A stretch of 13,168 nt of DNA from an uncultured Ruminiclostridium sp. (GCA_910585505.1 CAJUFF010000071.1:1-13168); one strand, 5' to 3'; positions 1 to 7,160 are shown, counted from the first letter of the stretch. A program made the numbers and translations. Notes: generated by a model not told the origin, from the sequence alone.

Positions 1-4
1 CATA

Positions 5-40
5 GTAAGTGCTACCGCTAAGTTGCACTGTTGCATTTAC
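5..40. other. Hairpin at window start
   Basis: GTAAGTGC at 5-12 can pair with GCATTTAC at 33-40 (eight pairs including one G-U). It could be the terminator of a gene that lies before the window, but no clear U-tract follows. Apart from the promoter at 101-129, nothing else is recognisable between 1 and 158. Confidence 0.25.
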
Positions 41-100
41 TTTGAGAATTTACTTATTTCTTTCATTTTAACGCTTTTTTGTGAAAATGTCAACATACAA

Positions 101-129
101 TTGAAATTCGGAGAAATTTATGTTAAAAT
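101..129 (+). promoter_or_regulatory. Sigma-A promoter for the PIG-L/GTPase pair
   Basis: TTGAAA at 101-106 and TAAAAT at 124-129 are separated by 17 bases, and TGT at 121-123 gives an extended -10. Transcription would start near 136, about 23 bases before the TTG start codon. No operator-like dyad was seen. Confidence 0.75.
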
Positions 130-158
130 AAAATATTAAATGTTTTCGGAGGTTAAGG

Positions 159-1628
159 TTGAGATATTTTTTTGGGTGCATTTTACTTGGCTTTGTTCTG
201 CGGCTTTTTTCTCTTTCGCCCGTTTTTGCCGCATATGCGGCAATGGAGCGGGAACCTATAAAGATTGAGATATCCGAAGTTGATGAAAGCACTTTTGCGG
301 GACTTACCGACAGGGATTACGACACGTTTTTTCACTTTGACGAAGGCGAAATAAACGTGATACCCGAAAGACCTGCTTTTGTACTTTATATAGTCTGGAA
401 TGAGCCGCCTAATGAATATTCCGTTATTGCCGATGAAAAAGAGACGGTTATAAACGACGGTTTTTTGCATAAGCTTGTTGTATTTTCAGAAAGAGCGGAA
501 AAGGTTGTTATAAATACAGGCGGGGGCAGCATTTGCGACATATTCCTGTTTGACGGAAGGGATAACCTGCCCGAATATGTGCAGGATTGGCGGGAACCTT
601 GCGAACAGGCGGATATGATGGTATTTTCCGCTCACGCGGACGACGAGCTTCTTATGTTCGGTGGGACGCTGCCCTACTACGCCAAGGAACTTGACCTCAG
701 GGTGCAGGTGGTTTATATGACCACACACTGGCAGGAGCAGCCGCGTCCCCATGAAGCTCTTGACGGGCTTTGGGAGGCGGGGGTGGAAAATTACCCTGTT
801 TTCGGGATAATACCGGATATTCCTTATCAGCCTATTTTTACCCTTTCGGAAGCGGCGGAGCTTTATGATTTTGAGGAAGTGTCGGAATGGTTTACGGAGC
901 AGCTTCGGCGTTTCAAGCCTTCGGTTTTGATAACTCACGACCTTAAGGGCGAGTACGGCCACGCGGCTCATAAACTGGCGGCGAAAACCGCTTCGGAGGC
1001 GGTGGAGTTGTCCAGCGACCCCTCGGCATATCCTGATTCGGCGGAAAAATACGGAATATGGGACGTGCCTAAGACTTATCTGCATTTTTACGAAGAAAAT
1101 ACCGTGGAAATGGATTGGGAAATACCGCTAGAAAGCTACGGGGGAATCACTGCGAAAGAAGCCGCCGCCCGGTGCTACAAAAAACATAAATCACAGCAAA
1201 TCTGGGGATATTCAGTAAATTACGGAGATAAATGGGATTGCCGACAGTTCGGACTGTACCGCAGTCTGGTGGGAACGGATACGAAAGCGGATTTTATGGA
1301 ACATATTTTTCCCATTTCCGATATACGGGATTCGGAGGAAACAGCGGAAAACACTACGGTGGAACCCATATTGACTGCTCCCCAACAAGAGGAAAAAACT
1401 GCGGATAGTATGGAAGCAATTTTGGAAGATAAGGCATCGGCGAAAACCGATTCAACCGTTTCCAAACATGAAAAATCGACTTCGGAAACCACGGCGGAGG
1501 AATCGCAAGAAAATGTCGAAATTAAAATCCCGCCGGCTGCTCCCGAAAAAGAAAAAATTATAATCGGCACCGCAATTGTATTAACGGCAGCAATAATTTT
1601 TGTAATTATTATAAAACACAGAAGGTAA
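159..1628 (+). CDS. Membrane-anchored PIG-L (LmbE-like) deacetylase
   Basis: A 489-residue protein of the PIG-L/LmbE family, metal-dependent enzymes that remove N-acetyl groups, mostly from GlcNAc-containing substrates. The metal-binding AHADDE motif lies at 158-163 and the second motif (HD then GEYGHxxH) at 260-271, with H268 and H271 as expected ligands. Residues 1-25 form a signal peptide (hydrophobic core, Ala-rich cleavage region). Residues 30-145 form an extra beta-rich domain of unknown role. After the catalytic domain comes a Ser/Thr/Glu/Lys-rich linker (about 395-465), a membrane helix (467-485) and the tail KHRR, so the enzyme should face outward and be anchored at its C-terminus. 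The start is TTG at 159, chosen because CGGAGG at 147-152 is well spaced and it keeps the signal peptide; the Met at codon 29 would lose it. The substrate is unknown; a surface glycan is likely. Confidence 0.85.
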   Translation: MRYFFGCILLGFVLRLFSLSPVFAAYAAMEREPIKIEISEVDESTFAGLTDRDYDTFFHFDEGEINVIPERPAFVLYIVWNEPPNEYSVIADEKETVINDGFLHKLVVFSERAEKVVINTGGGSICDIFLFDGRDNLPEYVQDWREPCEQADMMVFSAHADDELLMFGGTLPYYAKELDLRVQVVYMTTHWQEQPRPHEALDGLWEAGVENYPVFGIIPDIPYQPIFTLSEAAELYDFEEVSEWFTEQLRRFKPSVLITHDLKGEYGHAAHKLAAKTASEAVELSSDPSAYPDSAEKYGIWDVPKTYLHFYEENTVEMDWEIPLESYGGITAKEAAARCYKKHKSQQIWGYSVNYGDKWDCRQFGLYRSLVGTDTKADFMEHIFPISDIRDSEETAENTTVEPILTAPQQEEKTADSMEAILEDKASAKTDSTVSKHEKSTSETTAEESQENVEIKIPPAAPEKEKIIIGTAIVLTAAIIFVIIIKHRR

Positions 1629-1631
1629 AGT

Positions 1632-4217
1632 ATGGACGGTAATTCAAAAAAGCGCATTGCCGCAGGCATTTTAGCCCATGTTGACGCAGGAAAAACCACC
1701 CTTACCGAAGCGCTCCTTTATCATGCGGGCGTAATCAGGAAGCCCGGCAGAGTGGATCACAAAAACGCCTTTCTCGACAATCACTCAATAGAGCGCAGCC
1801 GCGGTATCACCGTGTTTTCCAAGCAGGCGGTGCTGTCCCTTGACGACGGGATATACACGCTTCTCGATACTCCGGGACACGCGGATTTTTCCGCCGAAAC
1901 GGAAAGAGTTTTACAGGTATTGGACTACGCGGTGCTTCTGATAAGCGGCTCGGAGGGGGTGCAAAATCACACCGAAACGCTCTGGGAGCTGCTGAAAAGC
2001 TATCATATACCCGTTTTTATATTTGTGAACAAAACCGACATTGCCTCCCAATCAAAAAAAGAACTTATTGATGAACTTTGCGCAAAGCTTGACCCTAAAA
2101 TCGTTGATTTTTCTCTTGCGGAAGGGGGAGATATCAGCGCTCCCGACCTTTGCGAAGCCGCAGCGCTGTGCGACGAGGAATTGATGAGCCAATTTCTGGA
2201 CAATGGGAAAATCGACGGAGAAGAAATAGCTTGGGCAATATCGAAAAGGCGGCTGTTTCCCTGCTTTTTCGGCTCCGCACTTAAGCTTTCGGGGACGGCA
2301 GAGTTTATGAGAGGATTTTCCGCTTATACCAAAATGCCGAAGTATGACGATGAATTTGCCGCAAGGGTTTATAAAATCACACAGGACGAACAGGGAAACC
2401 GACTTGCACATCTTAAGGTGACAGGCGGAATATTAAAAGCCCGTATGCAGTTGGGAGAGGAAAAAATCACGGGAATACGGCTGTATTCGGGGAACAAATT
2501 CACCTCCTCCGATGAGGCTCCGCAGGGTACGGTATGCTCGGTTACGGGGCTTTCCTCCGCTTACGCGGGACAGGGACTTGGCGCCGCCTTTGACGCTCCG
2601 ATTCCCATGCTTGAACCGTTGTTTTCATACAAGGTGATACTGCCGCCGGAAACGGACGAATTCACAGGGCTGCAAATGCTTAAAACCCTTGAACAGGAAG
2701 ATCCGCAGCTTAGAGTAAAATGGGACGAAAACCTTAAAGAGATACATTTGCAGCTTATGGGCGAAATACAGTTAGAGGTGCTTAAAACGGTTATTTTTGA
2801 CCGATTCGGAATAGAAGTTGAATTCGGCAAGGGCAGTATAGCCTATAAGGAGACTATAGCCGCCCCGATCGTGGGCGTGGGGCACTTTGAGCCGCTCCGG
2901 CATTACGCCGAGGTACATCTTCTGATAGAACCCGCAGAACGGGGCAGCGGAATACGGTACGCAGCGGAGTGCCCCCCAGATAATCTTGCCCAAAGCTGGC
3001 AGAAGCTGATTTTATCAAATCTGGCCGATAAAAGGCATATCGGAGTGCTGACGGGATCTCCGCTTACCGACGTTAAAATAACGCTTATAGCGGGAAAGGC
3101 TCATTTAAAGCACACCGAAGGGGGAGATTTCCGCCAGGCGGCGTGCAGGGCGGTAAGACAGGGTCTGCGAAGCGCCGAAAGCGTTATTTTAGAGCCTTGG
3201 TATCGATTTTCCATGTCGCTTCCCTCCACCGCCTTAGGAAGAGCGATGACCGATTTAAACCGCATGGGGGCGGAATTCGGAGAGCCTGATTCCGATGGGG
3301 ACATAATGATATTAAGCGGAAAAGCTCCCGCCTCCAAACTGAGGGGATATCAATCGGAGGTTACCGCATATACGAAGGGAAAAGGGCGTTTAAATTGTTT
3401 TCCCATCGGTTATCGGGAATGCGGTGAGGCAGAGGAAGTTATTGAAAAGACAGGATACGATTGCGACAGCGATCTTGCCAACTCCGCAGACTCGATATTC
3501 TGTTCCCATGGAGCGGGGTATACGGTAAGGTGGGACGAAGCGCCGCGTTTTATGCACATTAAGACTGACGAAGAAAAAGAAGCGGAATTTGAAAGCGAGG
3601 AAAAACGTGTAAAACTGATAGCCAACCGCTTTAAGCAAAGGGAAGCGAGCGAAAAGGAGTTAAAAGAAATATTCGAGCGCACTTTCGGAAAAATAGACGA
3701 TAATCCCAACCGCTTCAACGAACGTCAAAAGCCGAAGATTGCTCCCAAAGAAAAAATTTATAAAGCGGCGCCCGTGCCAAGCGGGCCAGAATACGTTTTG
3801 GTGGACGGATATAACATAATTTTTGCCTGGGAGGAATTAAGGGCGCTGTCGAAGGAAAACCTTGAGCACGCGCGGGAAGAGCTGATACGGATTCTGTGTA
3901 ACTATCAGGGATACAAGCGATGCGAGCTGATTTTAGTGTTTGACGCGTATAAGGTTAAGGGAAATAAGGGAGAGGTGGAGCAGGTTGGGGGAATTTCGAT
4001 AGTTTATACAAAAGAGACGGAAACGGCGGATATGTATATTGAAAAGACCACTCGCGTTTTAGGGAAACGGCACAGGGTCAGGGTAGCCACTTCGGACGGA
4101 CTGGAGCAGCTTATTATTTTGGGAAGCAACGCCATGAGAGTTTCGGCTAATGAGTTTTACGGAGAGATTAAAGAGACGGAGAGGGAGATAAGGAGGTTGA
4201 TTGATACTAATCTTTGA
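1632..4217 (+). CDS. Tet(M)/EF-G-like GTPase fused to Rae1-like NYN nuclease
   Basis: An 861-residue fusion. Residues 1-640 follow the layout of ribosomal-protection GTPases (Tet(M), EF-G relatives): P-loop AHVDAGKT 15-22, RGIT 57-60, DTPGH 79-83 with catalytic H83, NKTD 133-136, GSA 214-216, then domains II-V. A charged, probably helical linker (641-722) leads to a YacP/Rae1-type NYN domain (722-861) with VDGYNII at 724-730 and acidic residues D725, D771, D800 and D822 in PIN/NYN-like positions. Rae1 of Bacillus subtilis cuts mRNA in the ribosomal A site, so the fusion suggests a GTPase that brings a nuclease to the ribosome; this is inference. The Tet(M) tip loop (YSPVS) is replaced by KAHLKHTEGG (489-498), so tetracycline resistance is doubtful. 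AGAAGG at 1620-1625 overlaps the upstream stop, implying coupled translation. The last codons and the stop lie in a hairpin repeat. Confidence 0.9.
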   Translation: MDGNSKKRIAAGILAHVDAGKTTLTEALLYHAGVIRKPGRVDHKNAFLDNHSIERSRGITVFSKQAVLSLDDGIYTLLDTPGHADFSAETERVLQVLDYAVLLISGSEGVQNHTETLWELLKSYHIPVFIFVNKTDIASQSKKELIDELCAKLDPKIVDFSLAEGGDISAPDLCEAAALCDEELMSQFLDNGKIDGEEIAWAISKRRLFPCFFGSALKLSGTAEFMRGFSAYTKMPKYDDEFAARVYKITQDEQGNRLAHLKVTGGILKARMQLGEEKITGIRLYSGNKFTSSDEAPQGTVCSVTGLSSAYAGQGLGAAFDAPIPMLEPLFSYKVILPPETDEFTGLQMLKTLEQEDPQLRVKWDENLKEIHLQLMGEIQLEVLKTVIFDRFGIEVEFGKGSIAYKETIAAPIVGVGHFEPLRHYAEVHLLIEPAERGSGIRYAAECPPDNLAQSWQKLILSNLADKRHIGVLTGSPLTDVKITLIAGKAHLKHTEGGDFRQAACRAVRQGLRSAESVILEPWYRFSMSLPSTALGRAMTDLNRMGAEFGEPDSDGDIMILSGKAPASKLRGYQSEVTAYTKGKGRLNCFPIGYRECGEAEEVIEKTGYDCDSDLANSADSIFCSHGAGYTVRWDEAPRFMHIKTDEEKEAEFESEEKRVKLIANRFKQREASEKELKEIFERTFGKIDDNPNRFNERQKPKIAPKEKIYKAAPVPSGPEYVLVDGYNIIFAWEELRALSKENLEHAREELIRILCNYQGYKRCELILVFDAYKVKGNKGEVEQVGGISIVYTKETETADMYIEKTTRVLGKRHRVRVATSDGLEQLIILGSNAMRVSANEFYGEIKETEREIRRLIDTNL

Positions 4218-4256
4218 TCATCCGTATATTTGTATATATTTATCAAAGATTTGTAT
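4204..4256 (-). repeat. Two-hairpin repeat, copy 1 (first hairpin only)
   Basis: Arms 4204-4218 and 4242-4256 pair over 15 positions with one mismatch. Read on the minus strand, the stem and loop match copy 2 (shared ATCTTTGATAA, ACAAAT, GGATGATCAAAGATTAGT), but the sequence past the stem is unrelated, so this copy lacks the second hairpin. It contains the stop codon and last codons of the GTPase-nuclease gene. It might help end transcription from that gene, but no U-tract follows. Confidence 0.7.
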
Positions 4257-4300
4257 AAGGAACTTGAATAGCAGGTATCCGAAAATAATATTTATGTAAT

Positions 4301-4378
4301 AAAAAAGCAAAGCCCCCGCTTGGGTGACAGAAAATAAATCTTTTTAGTTTATTTCCTGCCACCCAAGCGGGCGGCTTT
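4301..4378 (-). terminator. gdhA intrinsic terminator
   Basis: A long near-perfect hairpin has arms near 4309-4337 and 4348-4377, with CCCGCTTGGGTG-type pairing at its core. Read on the minus strand it is followed by TTTGCTTTTTT (4301-4312). It sits just after the gdhA stop. On the plus strand the trailing T-run is weaker (after 4374), so it may also stop leakage from the GTPase gene. Confidence 0.85.
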
Positions 4379-4400
4379 ACCTATTCTCTTTTTTATACGT

Positions 4401-5753
4401 TTATACGCAGCCCTGCGCCTTCATAGCCTCCGCTACCTTAAGGAAGCCCGCAATATTAGCGCCGGCCATATAATTGCCCGCCATTCCGTATTCCTTGGCC
4501 GCCTCGTCGCAGCTTTTGAATATGGACTGCATAATACCCTTAAGCTTAGCGTCAACCTCTTCAAAGCTCCAGCTGTAACGCATGGAATTCTGGCTCATTT
4601 CAAGGCCGGAAGTAGCAACGCCGCCTGCGTTGGCAGCCTTTGCCGGGCCGTAAAGAACGCCGTTCTTAAGGTATACCTCTATGGCTTCTGGTGTTGAGGG
4701 CATATTGGCGCCCTCGGCAACAGCAAAGCAGCCGTTATTTACAAGTGTCTGCGCGCTTGATCCGTCAATCTCATTTTGAGTAGCACAAGGCAGAGCAATG
4801 TCACACTTGATGCTCCAGATTCCGCTGCAGCCCTCGGTATAAGTAACGTTCTTATGAGATGTACGTGAAACGTATTCCTTGATTCTGCCGCGCTCAACCT
4901 CTTTGATCTGCTTTACAAGGTCAAGCTCGATCCCGTCGGGATCGTGAATGTATCCGTTGGAGTCGGAAAGGGCAACAACTTTCGCGCCCAACTCCGTTGC
5001 CTTCTTTGTTGCGTAAATGGCAACATTGCCCGAACCGGAAATAACAACGGTCTTTCCGTCAAAGCTCTTACCGTTGGCTTTGAGCATCTCGTCGGTAAAG
5101 TAGCAAAGACCAAAGCCCGTTGCTTCTGTTCTGGCAAGCGAACCGCCGTAGGTAAGCCCCTTACCCGTAAGTACGCCGCTGAATTCGTCGCGGATTCTCT
5201 TGTACTGTCCGAACATATAGCCAATCTCTCTTGCGCCGGTGCCGATGTCGCCTGCGGGAACGTCACAGTCGGGTCCGATATGTCTGCAAAGCTCTGTCAT
5301 AAAGCTCTGGCAGAAACGCATCACTTCTCCGTCGCTCTTGCCCTTGGGATCAAAATCGGAACCGCCCTTGCCGCCGCCCATGGGAAGAGTGGTCAAGCTG
5401 TTCTTAAACACCTGCTCGAAGCCCAGGAACTTTATTATGCCCAAATATACCGAAGGATGAAGTCTCAGACCGCCCTTGTAAGGACCGATTGCGCTGTTGT
5501 ACTGAACGCGGAAACCTCTGTTAACCTGAACCTTACCATTATCGTCAACCCACGGAACTCTGAACATTATCTGTCTTTCAGGCTCCACAAGTCTGTCAAG
5601 AACACCCGCCTCTACCAGATCGGAACGCTTCTCAACTACCGGTTCAAGAGTTTCGAGTACCTCCGTTACCGCCTGAATAAATTCGGGCTCGCCGGCGTTT
5701 CTTTTCTTCACCGTTTCCATAAGGTCGATAAGATACTGATTTTTCAATGCCAT
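4401..5753 (-). CDS. gdhA: Glutamate dehydrogenase, hexameric, probably NADP-type
   Basis: A 450-residue glutamate dehydrogenase that interconverts 2-oxoglutarate plus ammonium and glutamate in the cytoplasm. The active-site residues known from the Clostridium symbiosum enzyme (K89, K113, K125, D165) appear with a constant +4 offset as K93, K117, K129 (in PMGGGKGGSDF, 124-134) and D169 (in PAGDIGTG). The Rossmann fold shows GSGNVA at 240-245 and SDS at 263-265; Ser at these points, where the NAD-specific clostridial enzyme has Phe and Pro, points to NADP(H) and an assimilatory role (inference). The start is the ATG at 5753, preceded by AGGAGG (5762-5767) eight bases away; an in-frame ATG 12 codons upstream has no such site. 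It is transcribed alone, opposite to the gene before it, and ends at the terminator beyond 4401. The leader carries repeat copy 2. Confidence 0.97.
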   Translation of the reverse strand: MALKNQYLIDLMETVKKRNAGEPEFIQAVTEVLETLEPVVEKRSDLVEAGVLDRLVEPERQIMFRVPWVDDNGKVQVNRGFRVQYNSAIGPYKGGLRLHPSVYLGIIKFLGFEQVFKNSLTTLPMGGGKGGSDFDPKGKSDGEVMRFCQSFMTELCRHIGPDCDVPAGDIGTGAREIGYMFGQYKRIRDEFSGVLTGKGLTYGGSLARTEATGFGLCYFTDEMLKANGKSFDGKTVVISGSGNVAIYATKKATELGAKVVALSDSNGYIHDPDGIELDLVKQIKEVERGRIKEYVSRTSHKNVTYTEGCSGIWSIKCDIALPCATQNEIDGSSAQTLVNNGCFAVAEGANMPSTPEAIEVYLKNGVLYGPAKAANAGGVATSGLEMSQNSMRYSWSFEEVDAKLKGIMQSIFKSCDEAAKEYGMAGNYMAGANIAGFLKVAEAMKAQGCV

Positions 5754-5761
5754 TGCTGCTG

Positions 5762-5767
5762 CCTCCT
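5762..5767 (-). promoter_or_regulatory. gdhA ribosome binding site deciding the start
   Basis: On the minus strand this reads AGGAGG, eight bases before the ATG at 5753. It selects that codon over the in-frame ATG at 5789. Confidence 0.9.
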
Positions 5768-5799
5768 GTTTCCGCCGCTTAAGCGACAATATTTTTATA

Positions 5800-5812
5800 C
5801 ATCACCGTGATG
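5800..5812. promoter_or_regulatory. Dyad in gdhA leader, possible operator
   Basis: CATCACCGTGATG is a perfect dyad of 6-bp arms around one base, lying about 47 bases before the gdhA start codon. On the minus strand it is followed directly by TATAAA. It could bind a dimeric regulator or form a small RNA hairpin. Its role is unknown. Confidence 0.35.
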
Positions 5813-5818
5813 CAATTT

Positions 5819-5921
5819 AATACTAATCTTTGATAAGGATATAGACAAATTTCGGGATGATCAAAGATTAGTGCTTAGGGTACAATTTTTAATCAAGTTT
5901 CAGACTTGATTAAAAATTGGT
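5819..5921 (+). repeat. Two-hairpin repeat, copy 2 (complete)
   Basis: The copy begins with AATACTAAT and holds two perfect hairpins. Hairpin 1 is CTAATCTTTGAT (5823-5834) with ATCAAAGATTAG (5860-5871) around a 25-base loop containing ATATAGACAAATTT. After the linker TGCTTAGGGTA, hairpin 2 has 16-bp arms (5883-5898 and 5904-5919) around TTCAG. It lies in the gdhA leader in the opposite orientation to that gene, which argues for a mobile or structural repeat rather than a gdhA riboswitch. Confidence 0.75.
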
Positions 5922-5928
5922 ATAACAT

Positions 5929-5937
5929 ATTATAACA
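5929..5937 (-). promoter_or_regulatory. Extended -10 promoter candidate for gdhA
   Basis: On the minus strand this reads TGTTATAAT, a consensus -10 with the TGN extension, but there is no good -35. Transcription would start near 5922 and give a leader of about 170 bases that contains repeat copy 2 in antisense. Confidence 0.45.
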
Positions 5938-6038
5938 ATTCGGCTTGCAAAAGTTTTACCGTTTTATTTGGGTAAATTTTGAATTACCTCTTTATTACAA
6001 AATTTATTTTACCACATTTTTTTCAATTTTGCAATAGT

Positions 6039-6091
6039 TTTTTTAAAATTTTTGCAAGTTTTTTTTTCAAACTTGCAAAAATTTTAAAAAA
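6039..6091. repeat. Perfect 23-bp AT-rich inverted repeat
   Basis: Arms 6039-6061 and 6069-6091 are perfectly complementary, with a 7-base loop. Each arm has an oligo-T/A block, AAAATTTTT-type sequence and GCAAG. Fragments like it recur just upstream (GCTTGCAAAAG near 5943, TTTTGCAA near 6027). It may be a bidirectional terminator, because an intrinsic U-tract is present on both strands, or a cruciform. Confidence 0.6.
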
Positions 6092-6196
6092 GGAAGATAG
6101 ATATAAAAAATATTACGTATATCCGCTTCTTTTTCATTAACGCTATATTTTTTACCCGACCATGCGAGCTGCGCTCGAACTCAGATTATAAGTTAA

Positions 6197-6225
6197 AACT
6201 CCCCCGAGCTTTATTCGGGGGAGTT
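6197..6225 (-). terminator. GC-rich hairpin ending the minus-strand block
   Basis: AACTCCCCCGA (6197-6207) and TCGGGGGAGTT (6215-6225) form a perfect 11-bp stem with a 7-base loop. On the minus strand the stem runs into GTTTTAACTT, a modest U-tract. It lies at the far end of the ORF-less block that starts at the promoter at 7114-7142. Confidence 0.55.
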
Positions 6226-6275
6226 AGAATATTCAATTGTTAAACTAAGCAGTACATTGGCGTAATCCTCGCTTT

Positions 6276-6320
6276 TCATTCGTCAATGATGATTCTAATC
6301 AAAAGGTTTAAAGTTATCAT
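6276..6320 (-). CDS. 14-codon hydrophobic micro-ORF
   Basis: On the minus strand, AGGAG (6329-6333) lies eight bases before an ATG that opens MITLNLLIRIIIDE and a TGA. The Shine-Dalgarno spacing is ideal, and the peptide is hydrophobic with a charged end. It sits near the 3' end of the ORF-less block. It may be a chance match or a tiny translated peptide on that RNA. No family is recognised. Confidence 0.2.
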   Translation of the reverse strand: MITLNLLIRIIIDE

Positions 6321-7105
6321 TGGAATCACTCCTGCCTATACGGGTAGCTGTATATTACATACATATGGCTTTGTATTTCATCGCCGTGAGGCGGTTCCGC
6401 GGAAAATCCGCGCCATACATTTGTTGTCTGAATTGGGTCGGTTATGTAAGATATTCATTTTGAACTAAATGTTCCAATCAAAGCCGCTTGTGAAGCTCTG
6501 TGACCGTTTGAGCCAAGACTCCGCGCGCTTGCTTAATTCTCAGTCTTACATAATTGCGAGCCGCAATTCGCAATTAAAAGATTCTGTTTCCATTGGACTC
6601 GCCGCCTTTCCCGATAAAATTTATACGGATTGTCACTCCGTATACCGAAAACATTCGCATTTGATTTCGTGCCGATTTGTTAAAAAAGTAGAGGTCAAAG
6701 CTTTTGTTTTCATCGTAGGAAATCGCTACATTAACTCCGACTCGGTATCCTTCCGATCAACAGACACCTTATTTCACTTTTCCGGCGCGTGTTTATACTG
6801 TACGAAATCGCTTATAATCGGTTTGAAACATATATGGAGTAATAATACATAATTGTTTAATCATACCGATTACATCAAATCACAAGCGTTAAGCAGAGTG
6901 TTCTTTATGTTTGCGTCGGATGCCGGAGTTCCCTCGAAGGCGTTTTAGGTTATCGTAAATCCTGTCCTTCATCAGTGATTTTGTCTTTGCTTTCCAAGGT
7001 GAGATGCTTTACTTTGTTCAGCCTATCGGCTTCGCTTGTATCGCCCGCACCCACTCAGCAATTTCGCCGATTTTACTTTTTCCGAGGTTTTCTGTTTCTC
7101 TTTCC

Positions 7106-7160
7106 TTGACTATATAATACCATAACCGCAGGATTAAGTCAACAGTTTTTTTATAGTCAA
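7106..7160. repeat. 9-bp inverted repeat flanking the minus promoter
   Basis: TTGACTATA (7106-7114) and TATAGTCAA (7152-7160) are perfect complements that bracket the minus-strand promoter at 7114-7142. They could be paired regulator sites, or ends of an element. Confidence 0.4.
7114..7142 (-). promoter_or_regulatory. Strong sigma-A promoter reading into the ORF-less block
   Basis: On the minus strand TTGACT (7142-7137) and TATTAT (7119-7114) are 17 bases apart, and TGG gives an extended -10. The start would be near 7107. No protein start with a good ribosome binding site follows for hundreds of bases, which suggests an RNA product or a decayed gene. Confidence 0.7.

Larger units (their letters stand above)
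6197..7107 (-). ncRNA. Candidate large structured RNA (about 900 nt), or decayed element
   Basis: No convincing protein gene is found on either strand. On the minus strand the block starts at a consensus promoter and ends at a GC-rich hairpin. Inside are many perfect local inverted repeats: 6382-6393, 6398-6412, 6552-6575 (8 bp), 6622-6644 (8 bp), 6815-6872 (8 bp), 6922-6941 (GGAA loop on the minus strand) and 7025-7071 (6 bp). This is the pattern of large ornate RNAs such as ROOL, GOLLD or OLE, but I cannot match it to any of them. The alternative is a decayed gene: short coding-like runs appear on the minus strand in shifting frames, such as EIAEWVRAIQ near 7050 and KDRIYDNLKRLRG near 6950. 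The block includes a 14-codon ORF at 6276-6320. Confidence 0.35.

Noticed and set aside
1632..4217. Tetracycline resistance gene
   Set aside because: The loop essential in Tet(M) is replaced and an NYN domain is added; overall family likeness alone is not enough.
4944..5810. 288-codon plus-strand frame opposite gdhA
   Set aside because: It is the antisense shadow of a clearly coding, fully conserved glutamate dehydrogenase and has no family features.
6388..6412. Resemblance to a T-box antiterminator (GGCGGTTCCGCGG)
   Set aside because: The conserved T-box sequence is not matched, no specifier stem is seen and no downstream gene follows.
6286..6468. 60-codon plus-strand frame
   Set aside because: No ribosome binding site and it overlaps hairpins; no protein character.
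6469..6852. 127-codon plus-strand frame in the ORF-less block
   Set aside because: No ribosome binding site, an irregular composition and no recognisable motif; it also runs through several hairpins. Probably a chance open frame.
6197..7107. Group II intron or tmRNA/RNase P RNA as explanation of the block
   Set aside because: No domain V-like sequence, intron boundary motif or conserved core of these RNAs could be found.
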